Of a stretch of DNA of 8,239 nt, positions 1-6,999 are shown piece after piece. Numbering within the stretch: the stretch's first letter is position 1; the number at the start of each line of letters is the position of its first letter. The DNA is from DASPKO01 sp035628055. GTDB taxonomy: Bacteria > Planctomycetota > Phycisphaerae > Phycisphaerales > UBA1924. Below the pieces are notes generated by a model, which made no database searches, was not told the DNA's origin, and saw only the letters and a program-made list of their open reading frames with translations. Both the position numbers and the translations under genes were made by a program. Where the stretch lies: positions 1 through 8,239 of the forward strand of contig DASPKO010000189.1 in the NCBI GenBank assembly GCA_035628055.1, written 5' to 3'.

Positions 1-225
1 GGCGGCGATCCAGGAATCGGGCACGTCGAAGGGGAGCGCCGCCGACTTCTCGCGCACCAGCTCGCGCAGCGACTGCTTGCTCCCCAGGATGTTGTCGAGC
101 ACCGGCTTGATGCCCAGCAGCCCGGCACCCAGGCCGCCCGCGGAGATCATCGCGAAGACCAGCGCCAGCGCCAGCAGCGTCCAGTGCCGGAACATCCGCC
201 GCGCCAGGTGGAAAAAGCCGCTCAT
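1..225 (-). CDS. ABC exporter-type transmembrane protein, N-terminal 75 residues (partial)
   Basis: The ATG is at 225 on the minus strand and the frame stays open to base 1, so the protein continues off the left edge. The 75 visible residues begin MSGFFHLARRMFRHW, a basic amphipathic stretch. A strongly hydrophobic segment follows at about residues 16-39 (TLLALALVFAMISAGGLGAG), then the phrase KPVLDNILG and a charged soluble stretch. A basic start, a first membrane helix rich in small residues and a KPVLDNI-type turn are what I expect of the first helix of a type 1 ABC exporter permease, usually fused to an ATPase and of the MsbA or lipid-exporter class. The ATPase lies outside the window, so the fusion cannot be confirmed. 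The gene diverges from a glycosyltransferase gene 104 bp away, which fits export of a glycosylated envelope molecule. Another polytopic membrane protein remains possible. No strong Shine-Dalgarno sequence precedes the start. Confidence 0.68.
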   Translation of the reverse strand, partial: MSGFFHLARRMFRHWTLLALALVFAMISAGGLGAGLLGIKPVLDNILGSKQSLRELVREKSAALPFDVPDSWIAA

Positions 226-329
226 GAGGTCGCAAAGTATGCGCAGGCTCGGTCGCCGCCTCCAGCCCGCTGCGAAGTATCCTTGGAGGGGACCGCGGTC
301 GCTCCACGCCGCGCCCGCCCCCGCCCGCC
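226..329. promoter_or_regulatory. Divergent intergenic region with two AAGTAT copies
   Basis: These 104 bp separate the leftward ABC exporter gene from the rightward glycosyltransferase gene and must hold or adjoin the promoters of both. Two related blocks occur: GCAAAGTATGCG (232-243) and GCGAAGTATCC (272-282), sharing AAGTAT. Read leftward each gives ATACTT, a passable -10. Read rightward the second contains TATCCT (278-283), 46 nt before the glycosyltransferase ATG. I find no convincing -35 box at the right distance for either direction. A GGAGGGG run (285-291) looks like a ribosome binding site but lies about 38 nt from the ATG with no nearer start codon in frame. The assignment is weak. 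Confidence 0.3.
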
Positions 330-1388
330 ATGCACCAGCCCGGCGTCACCGTCGTCATCCCCTGCTTCAACTACGGTCGCTTCGTCGCCGACGCGGCCCG
401 CTCGGCGCTCGTCCAGCAGGGCTTCGACCCGGGCCTGGTCCGCGTCGTCATCGTTGACGACGGCTCGACCGACGGGACCACCCCCGCCGCCTGCGACGCC
501 TGCGCCGACCTGCCCGGGGCCGCGGACCGGGTACGGGTGGTGCACCAGGAGAACCTGGGCCTGCCGGCGGCGCGGAACGCCGGGGCCGCGGGCGCGACCA
601 CGCCCCTGCTGCTCTTCCTCGATGCCGACGATCACCTGGCGCCCACCGCCCTCGCGGACCTCGCCGGGGCGCTCGCGGGCGAGGAGCGCGCGGGCCGCGG
701 CGGCGACGTGTCGCACGCGTACGGGCAGCAGACGCTCAGCGAGCTGGGGCACGGGACCTGGCGCGTCCCCGAGTGGGACCCGCTCCTGCTGGGCATCACC
801 AACCTGCACGCCGCCACCGCGCTGGTCCGTCGCGACCGCTTCGAGGCCGTCGGGGGCTACGCGCCGGACATGCGCGACGGGTACGAGGACTGGGACCTGT
901 GGCTGAAGTTCGCCGAGCGCGGGTGGCGCGGGGTGCGCGTGCGCCGGCCCGTCTTCGTCTGGCGCCGGCACAGCCACGACACCATGATCCACCGCTCGCT
1001 GCCCAGGCACGACGAGCTGTACCAGCGGCTGATCGACCGGCACCGCGCGTATTACGAGCGGCACGCCCTGCGGCTGGTGGCCCGCGCCAACACCATGCTG
1101 GCCCGGGCCGGCGCCACCTGGCTCGACGAGGACCTCGAGCCCATCTTCATCCGCGACATGAAGAGCTGGAACGCCGACCTGGTCCGCGAGCGCGACGACG
1201 CCCGCGCCCAGCTCGCCGAGGCCCGGGCCCGGCTGGGCGAGGCGGAGCGCCAGCTCGCCGCCCTCGAAACCCAACCGGCCGTGCGGGCCACCCGGGCCGC
1301 TCACCGCGCGCTCGACCGCCTCCCCGGGGCGCTCTCCCGCCCCGTGCGCGGCCTGGCCCGGCGCCTGGGCCGCGCCCTGGCGGGGTGA
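330..1388 (+). CDS. Family 2 glycosyltransferase with C-terminal coiled coil
   Basis: This 352-residue GT-A fold glycosyltransferase should move a sugar from a nucleotide-sugar donor to a glycan or lipid acceptor at the cytoplasmic face. The N-terminal strand VTVVIPCFNYGRF (6-18) and the VDDGST motif (42-47) form the nucleotide pocket. QENLGLPAARNAG (73-85) is the usual GT2 helix. LDADD (98-102) is the metal-binding DxD region, and the GYEDWDLWLK segment (184-193) carries the ED pair typical of the catalytic base. About 70 residues after the catalytic domain, residues 281-313 are rich in Arg, Glu, Ala and Leu with heptad character (DLVRERDDARAQLAEAR), a probable coiled coil. A basic, Arg-rich tail follows and could lie on the membrane. 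There is no transmembrane helix. The start is the only suitable ATG in frame and lacks a Shine-Dalgarno sequence. The divergent exporter gene suggests envelope glycan work; donor and acceptor are unknown. Confidence 0.9.
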   Translation: MHQPGVTVVIPCFNYGRFVADAARSALVQQGFDPGLVRVVIVDDGSTDGTTPAACDACADLPGAADRVRVVHQENLGLPAARNAGAAGATTPLLLFLDADDHLAPTALADLAGALAGEERAGRGGDVSHAYGQQTLSELGHGTWRVPEWDPLLLGITNLHAATALVRRDRFEAVGGYAPDMRDGYEDWDLWLKFAERGWRGVRVRRPVFVWRRHSHDTMIHRSLPRHDELYQRLIDRHRAYYERHALRLVARANTMLARAGATWLDEDLEPIFIRDMKSWNADLVRERDDARAQLAEARARLGEAERQLAALETQPAVRATRAAHRALDRLPGALSRPVRGLARRLGRALAG

Positions 1389-1422
1389 GGCACGGTCGCG
1401 CCCCGTCCCCGAGTGTCACCGC

Positions 1423-1439
1423 CGGGTGCCGGCCACCCG
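1423..1439 (+). terminator. GC-rich hairpin between the glycosyltransferase gene and gltX
   Basis: CGGGTG pairs with CACCCG around a 5-nt CCGGC loop, 34 nt after the glycosyltransferase stop codon (1386-1388) and just before the gltX start. No T-run follows, so it is not a standard intrinsic terminator. It could be a weak terminator or a chance GC-rich fold. Confidence 0.25.
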
Positions 1440-1449
1440 CTCCCGCAAC

Positions 1450-1455
1450 TACCCT
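1450..1455 (+). promoter_or_regulatory. Putative -10 element (TACCCT) of gltX
   Basis: TACCCT fits the loose TANNNT form and ends 8 nt before the gltX ATG at 1464. Transcription starting about 7 nt downstream would begin at or next to the start codon and give a leaderless or nearly leaderless mRNA. The same element at the same distance precedes comM. No -35 box is evident. Confidence 0.3.
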
Positions 1456-1463
1456 CAGCCCAT

Positions 1464-3179
1464 ATGCCCTCCACCTCCGGCCCCACACCCGGCCCCAGAC
1501 CTGACATCGTCACGCGCTTCGCGCCCTCGCCCACCGGGCACCTCCACATCGGCGGTGCCCGCACGGCCCTCTTCTGCTGGGCCTTCGCCAAGGCCGAGGC
1601 CAAGCGCCGCGGGTCGAGAGGCTCCTTCATGCTGCGCATCGAGGACACCGACCAGGCCCGCTCCAGCGACGAGTCGGCCCGGGGGATCTGCGAGGACATG
1701 GCCTGGCTGGGCATCCTCTGGGACGAGGGACCGGCGCTCGCGGGCGCCGGGGGCGACCCGCGTGGCGTCGGGCCGTTCTTCCAGGCGCAGCGGGTCGAGC
1801 TCTACAACCGCGCCATCGATGAGCTCGTGCGGGCGGAGAAGGCCTACCCCGCCTTCGAGACCCCCGCCGAGCTCGAGGCCAAGCGCCGCCAAGCCCTGGC
1901 CCAGAAGAAGACCTATCGCTACGACCGCGCCGCCCTGGCAATCCCTCTCGCGGAGCGGCTGGCCCGCATGGCGTCCGGGGAGGCCCACGTCGTGCGTTTC
2001 CGCATGCCCGACGAGCCCGTCGCCGTGCAGGACCAGGTGCTCGGCACCGTCACGTACGCCGCGGGCGAGCTGGACGACTTCGTGATCCGCAAGGCCGACG
2101 GCCTGCCGACGTACCACTTCGCCGTGGTGGTGGACGACCAGGCCATGGGCGTGACGCACGTGCTCAGGGCGCAGGAGCACCTGAACAACACCCCCCGGCA
2201 CGTGGCGCTGCAGCAGGCGCTGGGCTACCCGACGCCCCTGTACGCGCACATGCCCCTGATCGTGAACATGGACGCGAGCAAGATGAGCAAGCGTGAGAAG
2301 GCCAAGGCCGCCCGCGCCGCGGCCCAGGCGGCCATGAAGGCCGACGCCGCGCTCACGCCCGACCGCCTCGCGGCGGCGACCGGCGTCGCGCCGGCGACGC
2401 TCGGGGCCTTTCTCGCCCAGGAGAACGACTCGGCAGAGGTCGCCCAGGCCGTGGCCGCCCACCTCAAGGTGCCGCTGCCCGAGATCGAGGTTGCCGACTT
2501 CCGCCGCGCCGGGTACCTGCCCGAGGCGATCACGAACTTCATCGCGCTGCTGGGGTGGTCGCCGGGGGGCGACGTCGAGAAGTTCGACCGGGACTTCCTG
2601 GCCGAGCACTTCGACGTGGCCCGCATCGGCAAGACCAGCGCCAAGTTCGACCGGGTCAAGCTCCTCTCGTTCAACATCGACTACATCACCGCGCTTCCCG
2701 CCGGGGAGTTCCGCGCCCGCTTCGCCTCCTGGTGCGCCGAGTTCAGCCCCGAGCTCACCGGGCTGGACGATCGGGGCTTCGCCCTGCTCTGCCAGGCGGT
2801 GCAGCCCCGCTGCAAGACCTTCCGTGACGCCGCCGAGCAGGCCGGCTTTCTCCTCTCCGAGGACGACCAGGTGCCCATGGACCCGGCGGCGGTGCAGAAG
2901 GTGCTCCTGCGGGGCGAGCCGCGCGGGGCCGACGTGCTCGCCGAGCTCCGCGCCGTCATCGAGCGCGTCGAGCCCTTCGAGCCCGCGGCCGTCCACGCGG
3001 CGTTGGAGTCGTTTTCCGCCGCGCGCGGCCTGAGCCTGGGCAAGGTCGCCCAGCCCCTGCGCGTGGCGCTGACCGGGGGGACCGTCAGCCCGCCCATCGA
3101 CGCCACGATGGCGCTCCTGGGCAAGCGGCGGGCCCTGGCGCGCATCGACCGCTGCCTGGCCGCCCCGGCCCCGCGGTAG
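1464..3179 (+). CDS. gltX: Glutamyl-tRNA synthetase, with insertion after KMSKR
   Basis: GltX charges tRNA-Glu with glutamate, using ATP, in the cytoplasm. From ATG 1464 it is 571 residues, longer than the usual 470-500. VTRFAPSPTGHLHIGGART (16-34) contains the HIGH-type signature of class Ic synthetases, LRIEDTDQAR (57-66) is the glutamate-pocket region, and ASKMSKRE (271-278) is the KMSKS loop. The anticodon-binding region follows GYLPEAITNFIALLGWSPG (350-368). Between KMSKR and GYLPEA there are 72 residues, where E. coli GltX has about 12: an Ala/Lys-rich helix, then a small domain ending LPEIEVADFRR. The zinc-type cysteines seen in some GltX proteins are absent (YPAFETPAEL at 128-137). 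A GTG at 1413 would add 17 low-complexity residues. I prefer 1464 because the family begins shortly before the VTRFAPSPTG strand and because TACCCT lies just upstream. It follows the glycosyltransferase gene and precedes comM in the same direction. Confidence 0.97.
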   Translation: MPSTSGPTPGPRPDIVTRFAPSPTGHLHIGGARTALFCWAFAKAEAKRRGSRGSFMLRIEDTDQARSSDESARGICEDMAWLGILWDEGPALAGAGGDPRGVGPFFQAQRVELYNRAIDELVRAEKAYPAFETPAELEAKRRQALAQKKTYRYDRAALAIPLAERLARMASGEAHVVRFRMPDEPVAVQDQVLGTVTYAAGELDDFVIRKADGLPTYHFAVVVDDQAMGVTHVLRAQEHLNNTPRHVALQQALGYPTPLYAHMPLIVNMDASKMSKREKAKAARAAAQAAMKADAALTPDRLAAATGVAPATLGAFLAQENDSAEVAQAVAAHLKVPLPEIEVADFRRAGYLPEAITNFIALLGWSPGGDVEKFDRDFLAEHFDVARIGKTSAKFDRVKLLSFNIDYITALPAGEFRARFASWCAEFSPELTGLDDRGFALLCQAVQPRCKTFRDAAEQAGFLLSEDDQVPMDPAAVQKVLLRGEPRGADVLAELRAVIERVEPFEPAAVHAALESFSAARGLSLGKVAQPLRVALTGGTVSPPIDATMALLGKRRALARIDRCLAAPAPR

Positions 3180-3221
3180 CCGCCGCCCGCCGTTGAATCG
3201 AGGACCCCGGCAGCCAGCGGG

Positions 3222-3227
3222 TATGCT
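3222..3227 (+). promoter_or_regulatory. Putative -10 element (TATGCT) of comM
   Basis: TATGCT matches TATAAT at four of six positions and ends 8 nt before the comM ATG at 3236, the same spacing as TACCCT before gltX. It would place the transcription start at about the ATG. No Shine-Dalgarno sequence is present; the only GAGGA (3200-3204) is too far upstream to serve this start. Confidence 0.35.
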
Positions 3228-3235
3228 CGTCGGCC

Positions 3236-4945
3236 ATGCTCGCGCGCGTGCAGTCGTACGTCCTGCAAGGCATCGACGCCCTCCCCTGCGAGGTCGAGGC
3301 GGACGTGGACGAGGCGGGCGAGAACCGCGTGCCGGTGATCGTGGGTCTCCCGGACGCCGCGGTAAAGGAATCGCTCGAGCGCGTGCGCGCGGCCCTGGGC
3401 AACAGCGGCTACGCCTTCCCCCTGGGCCGCGTGCTGATCAACCTGGCGCCCGCCGACGTCCGCAAGGAAGGTCCGATGTACGACCTGCCCATCGCGGTGG
3501 GCCTGCTCATCGCCCAGGGCGTGGTCTCCAGCGGCGTCCAGCAGCGCACCGGTGTCGGCCGCCGCGCCATCAACGCCCGGGCCGGCCTGGCCGCGGGCGC
3601 CGGGCATCCGACCGCGGCCCCGGCCCGGGAGGCCCTCCTGCCCCGGGCCGGCACCGGGGGCCCGGCGGCCGAGGAAGTCGACCGGGCCCTGGGCCTCGGC
3701 GAGTTCGCCGACCCCGGGCCCGTGCCGCTCGACCCGCGGCAGTACGTCTTCGCTGGCGAGCTGGCCCTCGATGGGCGGGTGCGTCCGGTGCGCGGGGTCA
3801 TCGCGATGGCCTCGCTGGCCAGGCAGCGCGGGGCCCGCGGCGTGGTCGTGCCCGCCGAGAACGCCGCCGAGGCCGCCGTCGTCGAGGGCATCCAGGCCGT
3901 GGGCGTGCGCACGCTGGGCGAGGTGGTCGGGCTGCTCTGCGGGCACCTCGAGGCGGCGCCGGCACCGCCGGTCGATGTCGCGGCGCTGCTCCGCTCCGCC
4001 GAGGCCCCCGTGGATTTCGCGGAGGTCCGCGGGCAGGAGGCGGTGAAGCGTGCCATCGTCGTGGCCGCGGGCGGGCACCACAACCTGCTCATGCTGGGCC
4101 CCGCGGGCACCGGCAAGACCATGATGGCCCGGGCGCTCCCGGGCGTGCTCCCGCCGCTCACGCCCGAGGAGGCGATCGAGGTCACGCGGATCTACTCGGC
4201 GGCGGGGACCATGGAGGCGGGGCAGGGGCTCATCACCGTCCGGCCCGTGCGCACCCCGCACCACACCTCGAGCATGCCCGCGATCGTCGGGGGCGGGGCG
4301 ATCCCCAAGCCCGGCGAGATCTCGCTGGCGCATCGCGGCGTGCTCTTCCTCGACGAGCTCCCCGAGTTTCCCCGGGCGGTCCTCGAGACGCTCCGCCAGC
4401 CCCTGGAGGACCACGTCGTCACGATCGCGCGCTCACACTCGGCCGTGAAGTTCCCCGCCAGCTTCATGCTCGTGTGCGCCATGAACCCGACGCCGCGCGG
4501 CGACATGCCCGCCGACCAGGTCTCCCGGCGCGCGATGGAGCAATACCTCTCGCGGCTCTCCGGGCCCCTGATCGACCGCATCGACATCCACGTCGAGGCC
4601 CCCGCGGTCCCCTGGAAGCAGCTCTCGGCGGCGCCGGTTGGCACCAGCAGCGCGCACATGCGCGCCCGCGTGCTCGCCGCCCGCGAGCGCCAGGCGCGGC
4701 GTCAGGGGGCCGGCACGCCCAACGCCCGCCTCAGCGGCCGGCAGCTCGACACCATGGCCCCGATGGAAGAGGCCGCCCGGGCCCTGCTGGGCCAGGCGAT
4801 CACCGAGCTGGGGCTCAGCGCCCGCGCGTACGACAAGGTGCGGCGCGTGGCGCGCACCATCGCGGACCTGGACGACCAGGCGACCCTGCGCGTCGCCCAC
4901 GTCGCCGAGGCCGTGCAATACCGCCTGCTCGACCGCAGGGTGTAG
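3236..4945 (+). CDS. comM: Mg-chelatase-like AAA+ ATPase, ComM/YifB family
   Basis: This family is known as a hexameric helicase that drives branch migration when single-stranded DNA integrates during natural transformation. It is also common in bacteria with no known competence. The 569 residues show the family order. The N-terminal Lon-S5-like ChlI domain has VGLPDAAVKESLERVRAAL (36-54), then NLAPADVRKEGPMYDLPIA (69-87) and VFAGELALDGRVRPVRG (171-187). The AAA+ core has Walker A GPAGTGKT (288-295), Walker B VLFLDE (369-374) and LSGPLIDRIDIHVE (441-454). The C-terminal Mg-chelatase domain has LSARAYDKVRRVARTIADL (527-545). Two departures stand out: about 60 extra Ala/Gly/Pro-rich residues (97-168) inside the ChlI domain, and no CPCG-type cysteine cluster after MNP (residues 416-440 contain no Cys). 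Walker A has Ala where the family usually has Pro. It starts 56 bp after gltX and ends 14 bp from a convergent gene. Confidence 0.95.
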   Translation: MLARVQSYVLQGIDALPCEVEADVDEAGENRVPVIVGLPDAAVKESLERVRAALGNSGYAFPLGRVLINLAPADVRKEGPMYDLPIAVGLLIAQGVVSSGVQQRTGVGRRAINARAGLAAGAGHPTAAPAREALLPRAGTGGPAAEEVDRALGLGEFADPGPVPLDPRQYVFAGELALDGRVRPVRGVIAMASLARQRGARGVVVPAENAAEAAVVEGIQAVGVRTLGEVVGLLCGHLEAAPAPPVDVAALLRSAEAPVDFAEVRGQEAVKRAIVVAAGGHHNLLMLGPAGTGKTMMARALPGVLPPLTPEEAIEVTRIYSAAGTMEAGQGLITVRPVRTPHHTSSMPAIVGGGAIPKPGEISLAHRGVLFLDELPEFPRAVLETLRQPLEDHVVTIARSHSAVKFPASFMLVCAMNPTPRGDMPADQVSRRAMEQYLSRLSGPLIDRIDIHVEAPAVPWKQLSAAPVGTSSAHMRARVLAARERQARRQGAGTPNARLSGRQLDTMAPMEEAARALLGQAITELGLSARAYDKVRRVARTIADLDDQATLRVAHVAEAVQYRLLDRRV

Positions 4946-4959
4946 CGTGGCGAGCCCGG

Positions 4960-6225
4960 CTACCGGTCCGCGAGGCGCTCCACGACGATGGGCAGCCGCA
5001 GCGGCGTCTCGGCGTCGGGCGGTGACGGAGCCGCGTCCCACCACAGGACCGCCGCCGGGTCCAGCTCGCGGGCCGGCTGACCGACGGGCGCCGGTTCGCT
5101 GAGTTCGACCAGCTCAACCCGGTGGAACGCCCGCCGCAGGTGGGCGCGGAGTCCCAGGAGCTGGGCCGGGCGCGGGCGCACGCTCACGAGGTAGTAGCCC
5201 ACCGGCTCGGGGGCGATGTCCGGCCGCGGCCCGGCGGGACGCACCGGGCCGGGCGCGACCGGCGCGGGATCGGTGTCGTCGGCGATCACGATGGGCGCGG
5301 GCACCGGGCCGGCCGGAGCTCCGACGGGCGCCCGATCGGCCCAGGCCAGCGCCGGCCCAAATCCGGCGTGCCAGCGCGCGAAGCGGTCGTCCTGCGTGGC
5401 GATCCTGTCGAGCATGCGCAGCGAGAGCTCGGGGTCCTGCGAGCGGACCCGCACGCCCAGCCGGCCGGAACGCGCCAGCTCCAGGGCCAGCTCCGGGGTG
5501 AGGGGCGGACGGGTTCGGAGCGCGGTCACCCCGGGCTCCGCCAGCCTCCCGTCGCCCGCGCTGGTCCACGCTTCCGGGCCGGTGCGCCGCGCCGCGGCGG
5601 TGCCGAAGGTCAACCGGTTGAGCGGGTTCCATGGCGACCGCGCCGGATGCGTGAGGGTCAGCACGCCGGCCGAGTCCGCGGGCACGCGCCCGCCGCGGGG
5701 ACCGGCGCGATCCGGACCGGCCTCCGGCTCGGGCAGCCCGCGGGCCACGCGCAGCGAGGGATCGTTCAGCATCGAGCGCGCCCCCACGACGATGCCCCAG
5801 ACGCCCAGCCCGAGGGCGCCGGCGACCGCCGCGGCGGCGGCCAGGCGGGCCACGACTCCGCTCGGGAAACGCAGGCGCCGATGCCCGAGGCCGGGCGGTC
5901 GCAGGGCGACGATCCCGCTCGCGGGCTCGGCCGCGCCGAGCCCGACCAGCGCGGCGCGCTCGAGGGCCGTCTCAATCCCCGCCAGCAGGCCCGCGGGTGC
6001 GGCCAGAGGCCCGAGCGCACTGATGGCCAGGCGATCGTCCCGGAGCGACGTGAGCAGGGCGCGCAGGCGAGGGTCGGAGCGCAGCCTGACCTGGAGCGCA
6101 CTGGATTCCGTTGGGACGCCGGCTTCCGCCGGACCGGCGGTCTCCAGCGGGTCGGCCTGCTCGACCAGCGCGAGCAGCTCCGCCTCGAGCTCGGGGGACA
6201 GGTTGTGAGCGCGACCGTTGTTCAT
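4960..6225 (-). CDS. Putative membrane anti-sigma factor, overlapping its sigma gene
   Basis: I do not recognise a named family. The 421 residues have an acidic cytoplasmic-type N-terminus (LSPELEAELLALVEQADPLE, 9-28), a helical segment at about 44-98, one transmembrane helix at about 125-148 (VARLAAAAAVAGALGLGVWG), and a long outer part rich in Pro, Ala and Arg. Toward the C-terminus there is a more ordered region with VGYYLVSVRPRPAQLLGLRA (343-362), HRVELVELSEPAP and a closing strand LPIVVERLADR. Single-pass topology with the N-terminus inside is standard for anti-sigma factors. The start codon overlaps the ECF sigma stop codon as ATGA, so the two are probably translated together in a set ratio. 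No Cys is present, so the HxxxCxxC zinc motif of ZAS anti-sigma factors is missing. The role rests on position and topology. A sensor or scaffold protein of the same operon is the alternative. Confidence 0.62.
   Translation of the reverse strand: MNNGRAHNLSPELEAELLALVEQADPLETAGPAEAGVPTESSALQVRLRSDPRLRALLTSLRDDRLAISALGPLAAPAGLLAGIETALERAALVGLGAAEPASGIVALRPPGLGHRRLRFPSGVVARLAAAAAVAGALGLGVWGIVVGARSMLNDPSLRVARGLPEPEAGPDRAGPRGGRVPADSAGVLTLTHPARSPWNPLNRLTFGTAAARRTGPEAWTSAGDGRLAEPGVTALRTRPPLTPELALELARSGRLGVRVRSQDPELSLRMLDRIATQDDRFARWHAGFGPALAWADRAPVGAPAGPVPAPIVIADDTDPAPVAPGPVRPAGPRPDIAPEPVGYYLVSVRPRPAQLLGLRAHLRRAFHRVELVELSEPAPVGQPARELDPAAVLWWDAAPSPPDAETPLRLPIVVERLADR
6222..6225 (-). promoter_or_regulatory. 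ATGA stop/start overlap coupling sigma and anti-sigma genes
   Basis: On the minus strand the ATG of the membrane protein (6225-6223) shares bases with the TGA of the sigma factor (6224-6222). Such overlaps usually give translational coupling, which would hold the two proteins near a fixed ratio. No independent ribosome binding site is obvious; the nearest AGG lies about 10 nt upstream inside the sigma gene. Confidence 0.8.
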
Positions 6226-6911
6226 GGGTTCGGCCTGGTCCGGGGGACGGCCTGGAATGGTTCTGGGGGGGCGCCCTGACGCCCCCGCTGCAAGCTCTCG
6301 ATGTGCCCGCGTAGGGCCAGCCGGGCGCGGAAGATGCGGCTCTTGACGGTCCCGAGCGGGATGTCGAGGGCCGCCGCGATCTGCTCGTAGGGCAGGTCCT
6401 GCACGTCGCGGAGGATGAGCAGGGCCCGCTGGTCGGGCTCCAGGAGGTCGAGCCCGGCGGCGACAAGGCCGCGGCGCTCCGAGAGTTGGACGCGCTGATC
6501 GGGCCCGGGTTCCACGCCCGGCTCACCGGACCAGCCCGGCCGGTCGCCCGAGCCGCCCCGTTCCGGGCCATCCAGAGAGGCATGCCGCCGCAGCCGCGCG
6601 CCCCGCAGGTGGGTGAGGCAGGCATTCATCGTCACCCGGATCGCCCAGGTGCTGAAGCGGCTCTTGCCATCGAAGCTGCCCAGGCCCTGGATCAGCCGGA
6701 CAAAGGCGTCCTGGGTGAGGTCGGTGGCGGTCTGGCGGTTTCCGAGCATGCGCACACAGACGGTGTAGAGGCGGTCCTGATAACGGGCGAGAAGCTCGGC
6801 AAGGGCCGCGCGGTCGCCCTGCTGGGCCGCGGTGGCGAGCCGGAGATCGTGCTCGTCCGGGTCCCCGGCGGGATCGTGTGGCGGGTCTGAGTGTCGCGGG
6901 TCTGGGGCCAT
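6222..6911 (-). CDS. RNA polymerase sigma factor, ECF (sigma-70 family)
   Basis: An ECF sigma factor redirects RNA polymerase to a small regulon when its anti-sigma factor releases it. From ATG 6911 it has 229 residues. Region 2 spans about 29-105, with GDRAALAELLARYQDRLYTV, then DLTQDAFVRLIQGL (64-77) and FSTWAIRVTMNACLTHLR (86-103), which bind core polymerase and the -10 element. A linker rich in Gly and Pro (about 112-142) follows. Region 4 spans about 150-205, with LEPDQRALLILRDVQDLPYE and a helix-turn-helix IAAALDIPLGTVKSRIFRAR (178-197) for the -35. A short basic, Pro-rich tail ends it. A start at 7013 would add 34 residues unlike the family and begin inside a hairpin, so I chose 6911, where Asp/His/Pro-rich residues lead into region 2. 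Its stop overlaps the membrane protein start. No autoregulatory promoter could be assigned with confidence. Confidence 0.93.
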   Translation of the reverse strand: MAPDPRHSDPPHDPAGDPDEHDLRLATAAQQGDRAALAELLARYQDRLYTVCVRMLGNRQTATDLTQDAFVRLIQGLGSFDGKSRFSTWAIRVTMNACLTHLRGARLRRHASLDGPERGGSGDRPGWSGEPGVEPGPDQRVQLSERRGLVAAGLDLLEPDQRALLILRDVQDLPYEQIAAALDIPLGTVKSRIFRARLALRGHIESLQRGRQGAPPEPFQAVPRTRPNP

Positions 6912-6999
6912 GCGTGCCCGGTTGATGGTACAGGTTCTCCGCAGGTGATCCGAGCGGGATGCCAATCGTCGGGTCGGGCGCGTGGCGGGATGCAACGCA

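Noticed and set aside
285..291. GGAGGGG as the ribosome binding site of the glycosyltransferase gene
   Set aside because: It lies about 38 nt before the ATG and no start codon follows at normal distance in frame.
222..1304. Long open frame on the minus strand opposite the glycosyltransferase gene
   Set aside because: Its product is Gly/Pro/Val-rich with no family motif, while the plus strand encodes a clear GT2. Long antisense frames are expected at this GC content.
1413..1463. GTG start of gltX at 1413
   Set aside because: It adds 17 Pro-rich residues before the conserved N-terminus and would overlap the hairpin at 1423-1439. ATG 1464 is more typical.
1455..2996. 513-codon minus-strand frame opposite gltX
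   Set aside because: It mirrors gltX codon structure and its product is His/Gly/Leu-rich with no recognisable domain.
3193..3198. TTGAAT as a -35 box for comM
   Set aside because: The spacing to TATGCT is 23 bp, too long for a sigma-70-type promoter.
2681..4414. 577-codon minus-strand frame across gltX and comM
   Set aside because: It spans the junction of two firmly identified plus-strand genes and shows no motif.
4940..4963. GTAGC/GCTAC hairpin between the convergent comM and anti-sigma-like genes
   Set aside because: Only 5 bp with a 12-nt loop and no T-run. The 14-bp gap seems to hold no convincing terminator.
3193..5025. 610-codon plus-strand frame overlapping comM in another frame
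   Set aside because: The product is Arg/Gly/Pro-rich low complexity, and the overlapping frame carries every ComM motif.
5122..6279. Plus-strand frame opposite the anti-sigma-like gene
   Set aside because: Arg/Gly/Gln-rich with no hydrophobic or domain structure. The minus-strand frame has a membrane helix and an ATGA junction with the sigma gene.
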